Shown one piece after another: positions 25,148 to 34,223 of a stretch of DNA of 64,000 nt (positions are counted from its first letter, which is position 1; each line of letters starts with the position of its first letter). The stretch comes from an uncultured Bacteroidia bacterium (GTDB lineage: Bacteria; Bacteroidota; Bacteroidia; Bacteroidales; ML635J-15): contig CACYQN010000006.1 in assembly GCA_902776565.1 (NCBI GenBank), positions 62,001 through 126,000 on the forward strand. Direction: 5' to 3'. The notes under the pieces are model-generated. The model had not been told where the DNA came from, did no database searches, and saw nothing but the letters and a program-made list of their open reading frames with translations. The position numbers were made by a program, and so were the translations under genes.

Positions 25148-25372
25148 ATGGCAAAGAAATTTTTGTATTTCATCATTTTGTGGATTGTTACATTCCCATT
25201 TTTTGGATTTGGCTATATTTTAATCCATTTCGAGAATGGCATCTATACCATTGAAAGACTTAAAGGCGATGTTGTCATGTCGTTAATAATGTCGTTTGTA
25301 ATATCTCTCGGACTTGTTGTAACGCTCGCCATCAGCCAAAGGCAAAAGAATAAAGAAAACAAAGAACAATAG
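25148..25372 (+). CDS. Small two-helix membrane protein
   Basis: A 74-residue protein starting MAKKFLYFIILWIVTFPFFGFGYILI, a first membrane segment (residues 5-26). A short polar loop follows (HFENGIYTIERLKGD), then a second segment (VVMSLIMSFVISLGLVVTLAI, about 43-63) and a basic tail (SQRQKNKENKEQ). An earlier in-frame start at 25109 overlaps the -7 box, so ATG 25148 is preferred. No family recognised. Confidence 0.7.
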   Translation: MAKKFLYFIILWIVTFPFFGFGYILIHFENGIYTIERLKGDVVMSLIMSFVISLGLVVTLAISQRQKNKENKEQ

Positions 25373-25374
25373 CA

Positions 25375-25610
25375 GGGTGAAAGGCTCGAAGGCTAAAAGG
25401 CTTGAAGGCTAACAGGCTCACAGCCGTTTGTACTGGCGCAATTCATTGCGTCTCAGAAACGGCGACAGCCATAGAACGGCAAAGCCTTCAACGAAGTTAA
25501 ACGGCGCAGGCATATAAACGGCTTTAGCCACCCTTCGACAGGCTCAGGGGGCGGAGAAACCCAGAAACGCCGCAGGCACAGAAACTTAGAAACTTTTAAA
25601 CTTAAATTAT
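25375..25610. repeat. Repeat-rich gap: word repeat copy 3 and palindromic fragments
   Basis: The gap opens with GAAAGGCTCGAAGGCTAAAA and GGCTTGAAGGCTAACAGGCT (to 25425). After that come phrases built around AAACGGC (CAGAAACGGCGACAG, GTTAAACGGCGCAGG, AAACGGCTTTAGCC) and CCCTTCGACAGGCTCAGGGG. I see no gene in it. Confidence 0.55.
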
Positions 25611-26150
25611 ATGAGATACTTTTTAAAATGTTGGAAACACTATGCCGACTTTAAGGGCAGGGCAAGAAGAAAGGAATACTGGATGTTCCTGTTGTTCAAT
25701 TACATCATATCCTTTATTATAGGGATGGTTTATTACACTGGAGTTATGTTCCAAGCATTCGCAAATTTTTCAAGCGGAGAAATGTACAATATGGCACTCA
25801 GCGGGCTGTACTTTGGAACCGGCTGGGTATTTGTGATTTTCTGCATTATGATGGCATATAGCCTTGCCGTTTTGCTACCGACGCTTGCCGTGATTGTCCG
25901 CCGTCTTCACGACATCGGCAGAAAGGGTACTTGGCTTTGGCTTCTTATAGTCCCAATACCGTTGTATTGCATATTATTCTTCAATCTGTATTCGCTTTGG
26001 ATTGTGATAACAGTAGGCCTAATCTGCTGCATTTACAGCCTTGCAATTACAGTCCTCTACATCGTTCTCGGCTGCATCGACGGGCAGAAGGGCGAAAACC
26101 AGTATGGTCCGAATCCAAAGGAAGTGGAAGCAATGAACAATGGACAATGA
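25611..26150 (+). CDS. DUF805 family inner membrane protein
   Basis: A 179-residue membrane protein. The N-terminus YFLKCWKHYADFKGRARRKEYW is the typical cytosolic DUF805 (YhaH/YhaI-like) signature, and four membrane segments follow (about 25-45, 75-105, 115-135 and 140-160). The conserved loop VRRLHDIGRKGTWLWLL lies between the second and third segments. The end has the usual GxxGxNxYGPNP form (GQKGENQYGPNPKE). The function of the family is unknown. The ATG follows 39 bp of repeat-like DNA, and the stop is inside the start of a tandem repeat. Confidence 0.9.
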   Translation: MRYFLKCWKHYADFKGRARRKEYWMFLLFNYIISFIIGMVYYTGVMFQAFANFSSGEMYNMALSGLYFGTGWVFVIFCIMMAYSLAVLLPTLAVIVRRLHDIGRKGTWLWLLIVPIPLYCILFFNLYSLWIVITVGLICCIYSLAITVLYIVLGCIDGQKGENQYGPNPKEVEAMNNGQ

Positions 26151-26240
26151 ATAATGAACAATGGACAATGAATAATGGACAATGGACAATGAATAATGGA
26201 CAATTAACAATGGATAATTAACAATGGATAATTGATAATT
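26151..26240. repeat. Tandem ACAATGGACAATGAATA-type repeat
   Basis: Units such as AATGAACAATGGACAATG and AATAATGGACAATTAAC are repeated about six times directly after the DUF805 stop. Shorter stretches of the same kind occur at 24329-24362 and 48458-48487. The remaining gap to 26562 holds a terminator and AT-rich phrases (TCAACCTTTAGCTC twice, TCGTAATTCGTAATTCG), and no gene. Confidence 0.65.
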
Positions 26241-26290
26241 GTAGCGGTGCAATGCTTTGCACTCGCTAGATGTAACAAATAACAATTATG

Positions 26291-26315
26291 GGACGGTTGA
26301 ATGCCGTCCTTTTTG
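26291..26315 (+). terminator. Hairpin terminator downstream of the DUF805 gene
   Basis: GGACGG (26291-26296) and CCGTCC (26304-26309) form a stem with a 7-nt loop and are followed by TTTTTG. Confidence 0.65.
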
Positions 26316-26562
26316 TTTCAAATCTTCAACCTTTAGCTCGCGCAAGCAAATTATTGAATCTTCAAATTATCAACCTTTAGCTCAGCGTTTGCTAAATCTT
26401 TAAATCCTCAAATCGTAATTCGTAATTCGTAAATCCCCATTTGTGCATTATTAACAAACAAAACAAACGATGAGAAAAATTTCATAGACAAGTGCCATAC
26501 ATAAGGAGAGCGAAAGTGCGAACAGGCAAAATAAAAAGCAATCTTCAAGCCCAACCCTAGCA

Positions 26563-26594
26563 TTTGCATAAATAAAATACATATACTAACTTTG
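26563..26594 (+). promoter_or_regulatory. Promoter of the CPBP protease gene
   Basis: TTTG (26563-26566) and TAACTTTG (26587-26594) are 20 bp apart and end 22 bp before ATG 26617. Confidence 0.65.
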
Positions 26595-26616
26595 CATAAA
26601 ATTATATTCTATTTTT

Positions 26617-27807
26617 ATGAAATCTTTTTCGTTCAATCTCACACGCCACTGCCTTGTTCCAGGTATTGTCTTGTTGGTTTTGGGTATTATTGGCACTTAC
26701 ATTTACCCTCTTTTTGCAGGGGAAACGCAAACATTGATTGAATCCAGCAGTTTTATGAATCTACTCATCGACGAAATGCCTCTGCTTATGCTGATAATGA
26801 CATTGCTCTTCGCCCCTGTCGTAGAGGAATTTAGCTACAGAAGCTGGACGATGAAAAGCAAGTTCTGGAAATACTTTTCATTGGTTGCAATTACGGCTTT
26901 CACATATTTCACGATTTACAGCATAATTCTAACCTGCGTTACATTTGTAGTTCTGCTGTTCCTGTTCTGCATTTTCAAAGGCGACAAGCACAAGGACCTG
27001 ATACAATTCCTTCGCATTCTGGTGACGAGCATTTTGTTTTCGCTTGCACATTACCAGAACGAAAGCGGATGGTTTGCTGTTATGACATTTATTTACAGAT
27101 TCGGATTAGCGTTGATTATCTGCTACATAGCACTGCGTTTCCGTTTCATTTATGCCATTGTGCTTCATTTTGCCAACAATCTGCTGGCATTTGCATTGTC
27201 GTATTTCTTTGTTACTGACTACACATTCGAAATAAATGACGACACACACACCGCCAGACTTACGGAAATTTCAATGTTCGACGAGCAGATGGACCATTGG
27301 GACGAAGGAGACATTGTTTACACGGGATGCCTGCCTGTTGTTGCATACGACCTTAACTGGGGTTATGAATATCAAAACGACCAGATGTTTTATCCTTTGG
27401 TTTCAAGGTATAACCATTACTGCTATTGTGCAACGGCAAAAGACAGAACAAAACCAGTCCACGGCAGACAACTTTTTGACGAATTTTTACAGCGAACAAA
27501 TCTGAGGCTCGACACTGTTATTCCCGAAAAGATTTACTATTTGGAAATAACCGACACATCAAGGCTGGTTGAAATTGGAAAATACGAAAACGACATGGGT
27601 AATTTCGTGAGAAATTTGCGCTATGCATACGGGAAAATGTTTGTGATTGACGATGGCGCAGAGGACATCAAGATTACCAACACCAAAACTTCATACTGGC
27701 TGATAGATATGGAAAATCTAGTTCCGCATCTTGAAGAACAATACGGCATAAAGGTTGAGAAACGCGACAACCAAGACTGTAAGATTATTTACATATCGGA
27801 ACCGTAA
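26617..27807 (+). CDS. CPBP family intramembrane glutamic endopeptidase with extra C-terminal domain
   Basis: A 396-residue protein. Residues 10-205 contain about six membrane segments with the CPBP (ABI/CAAX) motifs: EEFSYR with the paired glutamates (about residue 71), histidine in FSLAHYQN, and LHFANNLLAF carrying the final His/Asn pair. These residues line the active site in Rce1-type proteases. Residues 210-396 form a soluble domain that most CPBP proteins lack (ISMFDEQMDHWDEGDIVYTG, FVRNLRYAYGKMFVIDDG, KTSYWLIDMENLVPHLEEQYGI). I do not recognise that domain. In this phylum such proteases often stand alone, as here. The substrate is unknown. Confidence 0.85.
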   Translation: MKSFSFNLTRHCLVPGIVLLVLGIIGTYIYPLFAGETQTLIESSSFMNLLIDEMPLLMLIMTLLFAPVVEEFSYRSWTMKSKFWKYFSLVAITAFTYFTIYSIILTCVTFVVLLFLFCIFKGDKHKDLIQFLRILVTSILFSLAHYQNESGWFAVMTFIYRFGLALIICYIALRFRFIYAIVLHFANNLLAFALSYFFVTDYTFEINDDTHTARLTEISMFDEQMDHWDEGDIVYTGCLPVVAYDLNWGYEYQNDQMFYPLVSRYNHYCYCATAKDRTKPVHGRQLFDEFLQRTNLRLDTVIPEKIYYLEITDTSRLVEIGKYENDMGNFVRNLRYAYGKMFVIDDGAEDIKITNTKTSYWLIDMENLVPHLEEQYGIKVEKRDNQDCKIIYISEP

Positions 27808-27810
27808 TGG

Positions 27811-27869
27811 AGGGCTGAAAGGCTTGAAGGCTTGAAGGCTAAAAGAATGCGGTTAGCCCGTTAGCCTGC
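27811..27869. repeat. Dispersed word repeat, copy 4
   Basis: GGGCTGAAAGGCTTGAAGGC, TTGAAGGCTAAAAG and GGTTAGCCCGTTAGCCTGCC continue the GGCT/GAAGGCT pattern just after the CPBP stop. The gap 27870-28023 is AT-rich with no gene. Confidence 0.55.
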
Positions 27870-28069
27870 CGAAAAACATTGCCTTTTTTTGCATTGAAAA
27901 CTAACGAAACAACGCAAAAAATCTTTTCTTTCCGCAAAAACACAAGCGTAACCCCTTGTCTTACAACAACATTCAATCAGACAAAAAAAACTCACAAAAT
28001 ACATTATTTTGACTACAAATCATTATATTTGTTTCGTTAAAAATATTATTAACTAAAAACGGAATCAGA

Positions 28070-28435
28070 ATGAAAAAGAAATTAGCATCAGGAATTGTTG
28101 AACTGCTTATTGGTGCAGGTGGTTTTGCCGCGGTACTTCTTTGCGAACCTAAATTTTGGGGTATAGCACTGTTAGGACTTGGACTATGGGTAATCATTGC
28201 ATTGTTCATAAAGACAAACGAAGAAATGTCGGAAAAGGCAAAGAAATTCGCTAGGTCAACCAACATTATCTGCGCTTGTATATGGTTGCTGGTTGCGGCA
28301 TACCTGTATTTCTGCCCAACGGAAAAATTCACCGACAATACGGTTTGGATTTATATTTCAACCTATATTTTCCTAATCGCGCACGGCGTATCGTGCATGG
28401 GCGTCGCCGTGAGGATGAAGAAATCGGGAAATTAG
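28070..28435 (+). CDS. Small four-helix membrane protein
   Basis: A 121-residue protein with four predicted membrane segments at about 8-24, 28-46, 64-84 and 94-113 (IVELLIGAGGFAAVLLC, FWGIALLGLGLWVIIALFI, STNIICACIWLLVAAYLYF, WIYISTYIFLIAHGVSC). A short charged loop lies between the second and third (KTNEEMSEKAKKFAR), and the tail is basic. No family recognised. A -7 box TATATTTG at 28024-28031 precedes the ATG by 38 bp. Confidence 0.75.
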   Translation: MKKKLASGIVELLIGAGGFAAVLLCEPKFWGIALLGLGLWVIIALFIKTNEEMSEKAKKFARSTNIICACIWLLVAAYLYFCPTEKFTDNTVWIYISTYIFLIAHGVSCMGVAVRMKKSGN

Positions 28436-28466
28436 TCAAATTGGATTAATTAACCAAATGCCATAG

Positions 28467-28690
28467 TACCGTCATTGCGGAAGCCAGACTGAACACGCGA
28501 TTGTCAATAGACAGAGCGTTGTGAAGACGGTTATCCGCAACGTTGCTTGCAACCTCGCGAAGCCTGCGAGCAATCTCCTAATAGTACACAAAAAGGAGAT
28601 TCCGCATAAATGAACTCACAAGCACCGTTTCTTGTGCTGTTCGTTCTATTTTACTTGCTTCGCTGCGTGAGCTAAAGGTTGCGGAATGAC
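28467..28690. repeat. MITE-like intergenic repeat, GGAGATTCCGCA...TGCGGAATGAC, copy 1
   Basis: GGAGATTCCGCA at 28595 and TTGCGGAATGAC ending at 28690 bound a 96-bp element with TGAACTCACAAGCA and CTGTTCGTTCTATTTTAC inside. It is preceded by a related piece opening GTCATTGCGGAAG (28467) and closing GCAATCTCCT (28578). Copies 2 and 3 are at 38295-38362 (reversed) and 38382-38455. Ends that are complementary to each other suggest a small non-autonomous element. No gene lies in 28436-28790. Confidence 0.65.
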
Positions 28691-28813
28691 AGGAAACAAT
28701 CAAACAAATAAGATTTGTGAAATTTGTGTAGATTTGTTCAATTTCTCGCGAAGCGACTGAAAAATAGAAATGACAAGTTTGATTATTTTTGCAACACTTT
28801 TTCTGCAAACAAA

Positions 28814-29440
28814 ATGAAAGCAAGACTAATAGTCACCTGCCTGTTCCTTGGATTGTTGTTTTCAAGTTGCTCTGCCCTGATGTACAAGATTATGGGCGTA
28901 AAGCAGCCTTACGACTATGATTTGGAGGAAATAACCGCCTATTCCAGCAAGTTCGGAATACCAGATAGCGATTCCTACCTTTTGGACACGACCTATATGC
29001 TTGACATTTTACAATCGTGTAAAAATGACACCGTGCTACGCAACAACCTTATGCAACCCTTACAAATCAGATTCTACCAAAGGAGCGACACCCTATTGTC
29101 GTTGCAACTGAACTGCACGGCAGGCGGTTTCCCGAATCTGAAATGGAACAAGCACGGACAACTTGAAACACTCCCACCAAATTTCACCGTTGAAGTTGAT
29201 ACCTGCATTCTGTTTTGCAAGGATTTGAAATATTTGACACCAATAAGTAACGATTGCCATTCCTTTGATTATTACAACAATGCAGATTACAACATAATTT
29301 TGTTCTGGTCGGTATTTATGAACAGGCAAAGCAAGATTCTAATCCGCGAAATACAGGATTACCAAAAGCGCTTCCCCGACAAGAAAATGAATATCATATA
29401 TGTAAACACCGACAAGATTTTCAGCATATTGGAGAAATAG
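28814..29440 (+). CDS. Hypothetical lipoprotein, paralogue of the 9738-10358 lipoprotein
   Basis: A 208-residue protein. ATG 28814 gives MKARLIVTCLFLGLLFSSC, a lipoprotein signal with lipobox FSSC; the longer frame from 28724 would run through the -7 box TATTTTTG at 28794-28801. After the cysteine comes SALMYKIMGVKQPYDYDLEEI. The C-terminal part has YNIILFWSVFMNRQSKILIREI and MNIIYVNTDKIFSILEK, with the same order of strand, helix and strand as the paralogue at 9738. I infer a degenerate thioredoxin-like fold with no CxxC. It stands alone. Confidence 0.8.
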   Translation: MKARLIVTCLFLGLLFSSCSALMYKIMGVKQPYDYDLEEITAYSSKFGIPDSDSYLLDTTYMLDILQSCKNDTVLRNNLMQPLQIRFYQRSDTLLSLQLNCTAGGFPNLKWNKHGQLETLPPNFTVEVDTCILFCKDLKYLTPISNDCHSFDYYNNADYNIILFWSVFMNRQSKILIREIQDYQKRFPDKKMNIIYVNTDKIFSILEK

Positions 29441-29528
29441 CGGGACAGAGACAACTTTTTAATTTTTTTCGCAAGTCATCATTGTAAATATTAAAAGATT
29501 CTGTATTTTTGCAAAAAAGTAAAAGAAT

Positions 29529-29738
29529 ATGTGCAGAACCATCCGAATAACAGGTAACGACAAGATGTGCGACAGCCTTTTCATCCATGCTAGCGAATTG
29601 TCAAAGGAAAACGACAGCATAGTTGTTTTCGAAACGCAGGATGAAGTAGAAGACTATACGCCCAAAGAAGTAGAGGAAGCGTTTTTTGCAGGCTCGCGGA
29701 TAGCAATGGCGGAAACCGTGGCCGATATTGTTGGATAA
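29529..29738 (+). CDS. Small hypothetical protein (69 aa)
   Basis: A 69-residue acidic protein: MCRTIRITGNDKMCDSLFIH, then SIVVFETQDEVEDYTPKEVE and a helical end (AFFAGSRIAMAETVADIVG). It has no signal peptide. A -7 box TATTTTTG at 29504-29511 lies 17 bp before ATG 29529, which supports expression. No family recognised. Confidence 0.6.
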   Translation: MCRTIRITGNDKMCDSLFIHASELSKENDSIVVFETQDEVEDYTPKEVEEAFFAGSRIAMAETVADIVG

Positions 29739-29756
29739 AAATGCAAGTGATATGGT

Positions 29757-30257
29757 TTAGTTATACATTATTTCATCCAAATACAACACCTTATCGGCAT
29801 ATTTCAGAATCTCCTTCTTGCATTTCTCAAATCTCGACTTTCTTCTGTCAATATTTTTGATGTCAACAGACTTCCGAGCCTTACTGATGTTTTCACAAAT
29901 TTCACTTACCAAATCACAGCCAGGATAAGAATGATAGGTTTCTGTATAACGAATCGGATAGTCTGGGTTCATTGGGTTTTCCTGTGTATGAATATGTTGT
30001 ACCGTAGTATTACATGATTCTTTGATTTTTTCCTCCGTTGACTTGCACTTGTCATACAATCCGTCGAAGCAAGTGAAATCGTCGTAGGTCGCCGACTTGT
30101 ACAAATCCATATTCAGTTGGACATATTCTTTCAGCCCGCTCCACTCAATGCTGTATTCCTTACATTCGTTCTTGACCTTGTTGCAAGAAACCAATGCTGC
30201 CAATCCGCATATAGCGAACATAACAGCAACAATCCGTATAGTTCTTAATGCTTTCAT
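29757..30257 (-). CDS. Hypothetical cysteine-rich lipoprotein
   Basis: A 166-residue protein. I start at ATG 30257 (MKALRTIRIVAVMFAICGLA), which gives a signal peptide with lipobox LVSC; the longer frame from 30284 adds MWKHFKLTI before it. The mature part is helical and contains repeated cysteines (NKVKNECKEY, DDFTCFDGLYDKCKSTEEK, IKESCNTT, YPGCDLVSEICENISK, FEKCKKEI), which could form disulphides in the periplasm. No family recognised. The 300 bp upstream to the BFN gene hold AT-rich DNA and TCGTAAATCG word repeats only. Confidence 0.75.
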   Translation of the reverse strand: MKALRTIRIVAVMFAICGLAALVSCNKVKNECKEYSIEWSGLKEYVQLNMDLYKSATYDDFTCFDGLYDKCKSTEEKIKESCNTTVQHIHTQENPMNPDYPIRYTETYHSYPGCDLVSEICENISKARKSVDIKNIDRRKSRFEKCKKEILKYADKVLYLDEIMYN

Positions 30258-30557
30258 AATCGTAAGTTTAAAATGTTTCCACAAATGTAATCAAAGGAAA
30301 GCAGTTTGTGTCATAAGGGTATGTTATAAATTTGTTAATATAATCAAAACGATTAAACAAGATTTAGAATTGTTCAATTTAATTACATATAGGCTTCACC
30401 GTTCTCACGAAGCGACTCCTTTTTATTTAGTACCACAAGTGGCAGAAACGGCAAAGCCATTCAAACTGTGTCTGCCATCAAATCCTCAAATCATCCAATC
30501 ATCAAATCGTAAATCGTACTTCGTAAATCGTAAATTATTATTACTTTTGCCATCGCT

Positions 30558-31139
30558 ATGGAACAAATAAAATTGACGGTTAACGGACTTGCCGACAGCA
30601 ACAACATGACTGGCGCATACGTTGTTGTGCTTTCTGTAGCACACAGCAAAAAGCGCATCCCCGTAGTCATCGACGCCACCGAAGCACAGTCCATAGCAAA
30701 GAAAATCACAAGCATGGACACTCCGCGTCCGCTAATCCACGAAGTGTTCTCCATTTCGATGCGGAAGTTCGACATAACCGCCGAGGAAGTGCTAATATAC
30801 AAGTTCGAGGAAGGCATCTTCTACTCGCGCATTTTCTTCAGCCGTGGCGAACAGCACGAATTTGTTGAAGCAAAAACTTCTGATGCAATCGCAGTTTCGC
30901 TAATCTTCAACTGCCCAATTTTCACCACATCCGAAGTCGTCGATAAGGCTGGCGTAATACTCGCCGAAGACGAGAAATACCTCAACTCCGAACGCTACTG
31001 CTTCAACCTAAAGGAAGCCGACTTGGACGCGCTCAACCAGTTGATGCAAAACGCGATAGACGAAGAAGACTACGAATACGCATCTATTATCAGGGACGAA
31101 ATTTATTCAAGAAACAACAAAAAGGATAAAAATGAATAA
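30558..31139 (+). CDS. Bifunctional nuclease (BFN/DUF151) family protein with UVR motif
   Basis: A 193-residue protein. Residues 1-130 form the DUF151 domain (VVVLSVAHSKKRIPVVIDATEAQSIAKKI, YSRIFFSRGEQHEFVEAKTSDAIAVSLIFNCPIFTT), named after plant and bacterial proteins with reported DNase/RNase activity. Residues 160-190 are a UvrB/UvrC motif (LDALNQLMQNAIDEEDYEYASIIRDEI), a protein contact helix. A -7 box TACTTTTG lies at 30542-30549, right before ATG 30558. Its stop overlaps the start of the permease gene by 8 bp. It opens the five-gene operon ending in folA. Confidence 0.9.
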   Translation: MEQIKLTVNGLADSNNMTGAYVVVLSVAHSKKRIPVVIDATEAQSIAKKITSMDTPRPLIHEVFSISMRKFDITAEEVLIYKFEEGIFYSRIFFSRGEQHEFVEAKTSDAIAVSLIFNCPIFTTSEVVDKAGVILAEDEKYLNSERYCFNLKEADLDALNQLMQNAIDEEDYEYASIIRDEIYSRNNKKDKNE

Positions 31140-32418
31140 CAGCGGAATCAAATTCAGACTTATCGTGATGAATTTTCTCCAGTTCGCAATCTGGGGAGCC
31201 TACCTCACATGTATGGGAACCTACCTATTCATACACGGAATGGCAGGAAAAATTGGAATTTTCTACTCTATACAGGGTATTGTGTCAATTTTTATGCCTG
31301 CACTCATGGGTATAATCGCCGACACAAAACTTCCTGCACAAAAAACTCTCGGTCTCTGCCACGGCATTTCGGGCATTGCAATGCTTTGCGCCGGACTGTA
31401 CGGACTTATGGCTGGCGATGCGGTAGAATTCGGCACACTATTCTCAATATATACCGTTGCAGTTGCATTCTATATGCCGACACTTGCCCTATCGAACTCA
31501 GTGGCTTACAATGCTTTGGAAAAGTCACACCTCGATACCGTCAAGGAATTTCCACCAATCAGGATTTTCGGAACTATCGGTTTCATCTGCACAATGTGGA
31601 TTGTTGACCTGCTCGGATTCCAACCTACTGCAGCTCAGTTTGTTGTAAGTGGCGGAATTGGAATTGTCCTCGCCATCTACTCGTTCACATTGCCACACTG
31701 CCCGACAAAGAAAGAAATAAAAGAGATTGGAAGCAACGAAACTCTTTTAGACAAACTTGGATTCAGTGCCTTCAAACTGTTCAAGCAAAGCAAGATGGCC
31801 TTGTTTTTCATATTCTCGATGCTACTTGGCGTTTCGTTGCAGATAACCAATGGATTCGCAAATCCATTCCTCACAAGCTTCGAAGGAATCAGTGAATATG
31901 CCGATACTTTCGGCGTTCAGCACGCAAACATACTTATTTCGCTGTCACAAGTTTCCGAAACATTGTGCATACTGCTAATCCCGTTCTTCCTCAAGCGATT
32001 CGGCATCAAGAAGGTAATGCTAATTGCAATGTTTGCTTGGGTGCTTCGTTTCGGTCTGTTTGGACTTGGCAACCCGGGTTCGGGTGTTTGGATGTTCATC
32101 CTGTCGTGCATAGTTTACGGTGTGGCATTCGACTTCTTCAACATCAGCGGTTCGCTCTTTGTCGATAAGGAAACCGACACATCAATCCGCTCATCCGCAC
32201 AAGGACTTTTCTTCTTGATGACCAATGGAATAGGCGCAACAATAGGCACTTTGGCAGCACAAGCTGTTGTTAACCACTTTGTATATTCGCAGGAAGGTGC
32301 AATGAATGTTTGGCAAGGCTGGCAGACAAGCTGGTATATCTTTGCTGCATACGCACTTATAGTTGCACTGTTGTTCGCAATTTGCTTCAAGTACAAACAC
32401 GAAAGAGAGACAAAATAA
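31132..32418 (+). CDS. NupG-type nucleoside:H+ symporter (MFS)
   Basis: A 428-residue inner membrane transporter with twelve predicted membrane segments, normal for the nucleoside:H+ symporter family. Family-like segments are MNFLQFAIWGAYLTCMGTYLF at the start, FMPALMGIIADTKLPAQK, and FPPIRIFGTIGFICTMWIVDLLG. It takes up nucleosides by proton coupling. Its place before thymidylate synthase suggests a link to thymidine or uridine salvage. The start overlaps the upstream BFN gene by 8 bp. Confidence 0.9.
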   Translation: MNNSGIKFRLIVMNFLQFAIWGAYLTCMGTYLFIHGMAGKIGIFYSIQGIVSIFMPALMGIIADTKLPAQKTLGLCHGISGIAMLCAGLYGLMAGDAVEFGTLFSIYTVAVAFYMPTLALSNSVAYNALEKSHLDTVKEFPPIRIFGTIGFICTMWIVDLLGFQPTAAQFVVSGGIGIVLAIYSFTLPHCPTKKEIKEIGSNETLLDKLGFSAFKLFKQSKMALFFIFSMLLGVSLQITNGFANPFLTSFEGISEYADTFGVQHANILISLSQVSETLCILLIPFFLKRFGIKKVMLIAMFAWVLRFGLFGLGNPGSGVWMFILSCIVYGVAFDFFNISGSLFVDKETDTSIRSSAQGLFFLMTNGIGATIGTLAAQAVVNHFVYSQEGAMNVWQGWQTSWYIFAAYALIVALLFAICFKYKHERETK

Positions 32419-32422
32419 TAAT

Positions 32423-32839
32423 ATGAAAGTTTTATTGACATACATCGGTCCCGAAAACGCCATAAAGGTTGATTTTCCTATGATTCCCGACTACGACAGC
32501 AGGATTTTGCTATCCGAGGCCGATTACAAAAAGGTGGTCAAGATAGTGTACGACCAATTCAAGCAGGTTTCATTGGATTTAGGGGCAACGAAAAAAGAAA
32601 AGGAAATGGCTGTCAGAATGTACATTGAAAACGCTACAGTACAGCATATCGACATTGTCTGGGACGAGGAAGACCAAGCATATCTTCCGCTGATATCGAT
32701 GTCTCATCCCATTAACGAAGACTTTGACGACGATATGGAAGAAGAATTTGATGATGATTTCAACGACTTCGACGACATCGACGAAAAGCCCCACCACAAA
32801 CCACATACACACGGAAAGAAGAAAAAACTGTTCAACTGA
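32423..32839 (+). CDS. Hypothetical acidic protein with His/Lys tail, in thyA operon
   Basis: A 138-residue cytosolic protein. ATG 32423 lies 4 bp after the permease stop. Residues 1-95 are globular ([57 protein letters not shown]). Residues 96-125 are nearly all Asp, Glu and Phe, and the end is a His/Lys-rich run ([16 protein letters not shown]). The tail could bind divalent metal. No family recognised; it overlaps thyA by one base, so it must be translated with it. Confidence 0.75.
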   Translation: MKVLLTYIGPENAIKVDFPMIPDYDSRILLSEADYKKVVKIVYDQFKQVSLDLGATKKEKEMAVRMYIENATVQHIDIVWDEEDQAYLPLISMSHPINEDFDDDMEEEFDDDFNDFDDIDEKPHHKPHTHGKKKKLFN

Positions 32840-33633
32840 TGAAACAATATCTCGACCTATTACAGCGCGTACTCGACGAAGGCGTACGCAAGAGCGACCG
32901 CACGGGAACCGGCACAATAAGCGTGTTTGGACACCAAATGCGCTTCAACCTGCAGGACGGTTTTCCTTGCCTCACAACCAAGAAGTTGCATTTGAAGTCG
33001 ATAATCCACGAACTGCTGTGGTTCTTGGCTGGTGACACCAACATAAAGTACCTGAACGACAACGGTGTACGCATCTGGGACGAGTGGGCCGACGAAAACG
33101 GCGACCTCGGTCATGTGTATGGCTACCAGTGGCGCTCGTGGAAAACTCCCGACGGACAAACCATCGACCAGATTTCGAACCTTGTAAAGTCGCTGAAGGA
33201 AAATCCCGACTCGCGCCGCCACATCGTTAGCGCGTGGAATGTCGCCGACATCGACAATATGGCTTTGCCGCCATGCCACGCCTTGTTCCAGTTCTATGTT
33301 GCCGATGGAAAACTTTCGTGCCAACTTTACCAGCGCAGTGCCGACCTTTTCCTCGGCGTGCCATTCAACATTGCATCCTACGCATTGCTAACCATGATGT
33401 TGGCTCAGGTTTGCGGATACCAGTACGGAGAATTCATCCATACTTTCGGCGATGCGCACATCTACCTAAATCATCTCGAACAGGTTCACACCCAGCTCGA
33501 ACGCACACCGCGACCGTTGCCAAAGATGAAGATAAATCCCGATGTGAAGGACATTTTCTCGTTCAAGTACGAAGACTTTGAGTTGATTGACTACAATCCA
33601 TATCCACACATTAAAGCAGAAGTATCGGTATGA
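32839..33633 (+). CDS. thyA: Thymidylate synthase
   Basis: Makes dTMP from dUMP with methylene-tetrahydrofolate, giving dihydrofolate. It has 264 residues, like the E. coli enzyme. Family motifs are [34 protein letters not shown], the catalytic cysteine in [14 protein letters not shown] (about residue 146), [20 protein letters not shown], and [10 protein letters not shown]. The start overlaps the preceding stop (TGATG). DHFR follows with a 4-bp ATGA overlap, so the enzyme that regenerates its cofactor is translated alongside. Confidence 0.98.
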   Translation: MKQYLDLLQRVLDEGVRKSDRTGTGTISVFGHQMRFNLQDGFPCLTTKKLHLKSIIHELLWFLAGDTNIKYLNDNGVRIWDEWADENGDLGHVYGYQWRSWKTPDGQTIDQISNLVKSLKENPDSRRHIVSAWNVADIDNMALPPCHALFQFYVADGKLSCQLYQRSADLFLGVPFNIASYALLTMMLAQVCGYQYGEFIHTFGDAHIYLNHLEQVHTQLERTPRPLPKMKINPDVKDIFSFKYEDFELIDYNPYPHIKAEVSV

Positions 33634-34118
33634 CAGACAGGCAGATAACAATGATAGTGGCAGTTGCCGAAAACGGAGCCATCGGCAAGGACAACAACCT
33701 GCTGTGGCACATCAGCGGCGACCTCAAGCGTTTCAAGGCGATAACTACGGGACATTCCATAATAATGGGACGCAAAACCTATCTTTCGTTCCCCAAACGT
33801 CCCCTGCCCGACCGCAAGAACATAATTCTCACCAATGGCGACAATACTTTTGAAGGTGCCTACACCGCCAAAAACATCGAGCAGGCACTTGCCCTTTGCG
33901 ACAGCGACGAAGTGTTTATAATTGGCGGAGAATCAATATACCGACAATTTTTACCATACACAACCAAGATTTACCTCACGCGCGTACACCGCAGCTACGA
34001 AGCCGACACTTTCTTTCCAGAACTCAACATGGGCAAATGGGAAACCATTGAAACAGAAGAACATCTCGATGGAGAACCACCGTTTACATACATTACGCTG
34101 AGAAGTAAAGAAATGTAA
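33630..34118 (+). CDS. folA: Dihydrofolate reductase
   Basis: Reduces dihydrofolate to tetrahydrofolate with NADPH. It has 162 residues, as expected. Motifs are [34 protein letters not shown] at the N-terminus (substrate and Met20-loop region), [38 protein letters not shown] and the C-terminal DTFFPELN. It shares an ATGA overlap with thyA and closes the operon. A GGCTAAAGCCCGT hairpin follows at 34120. Confidence 0.97.
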   Translation: MTDRQITMIVAVAENGAIGKDNNLLWHISGDLKRFKAITTGHSIIMGRKTYLSFPKRPLPDRKNIILTNGDNTFEGAYTAKNIEQALALCDSDEVFIIGGESIYRQFLPYTTKIYLTRVHRSYEADTFFPELNMGKWETIETEEHLDGEPPFTYITLRSKEM

Positions 34119-34223
34119 ATGGCTAAAGCCCGTTTCTACATATTTTTCAAAATAAAAGATTTTTCTCTTCCATTATCCAAATCAGATTTTATTGCTAACT
34201 TTGCAACGCAAATAATATAAGAG

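Noticed and set aside
26151..26285. A CRISPR-like array from the ACAATGGACAATG repeats
   Set aside because: Units are short, imperfect, without spacers, and no cas gene is present. It is a tandem slippage repeat.
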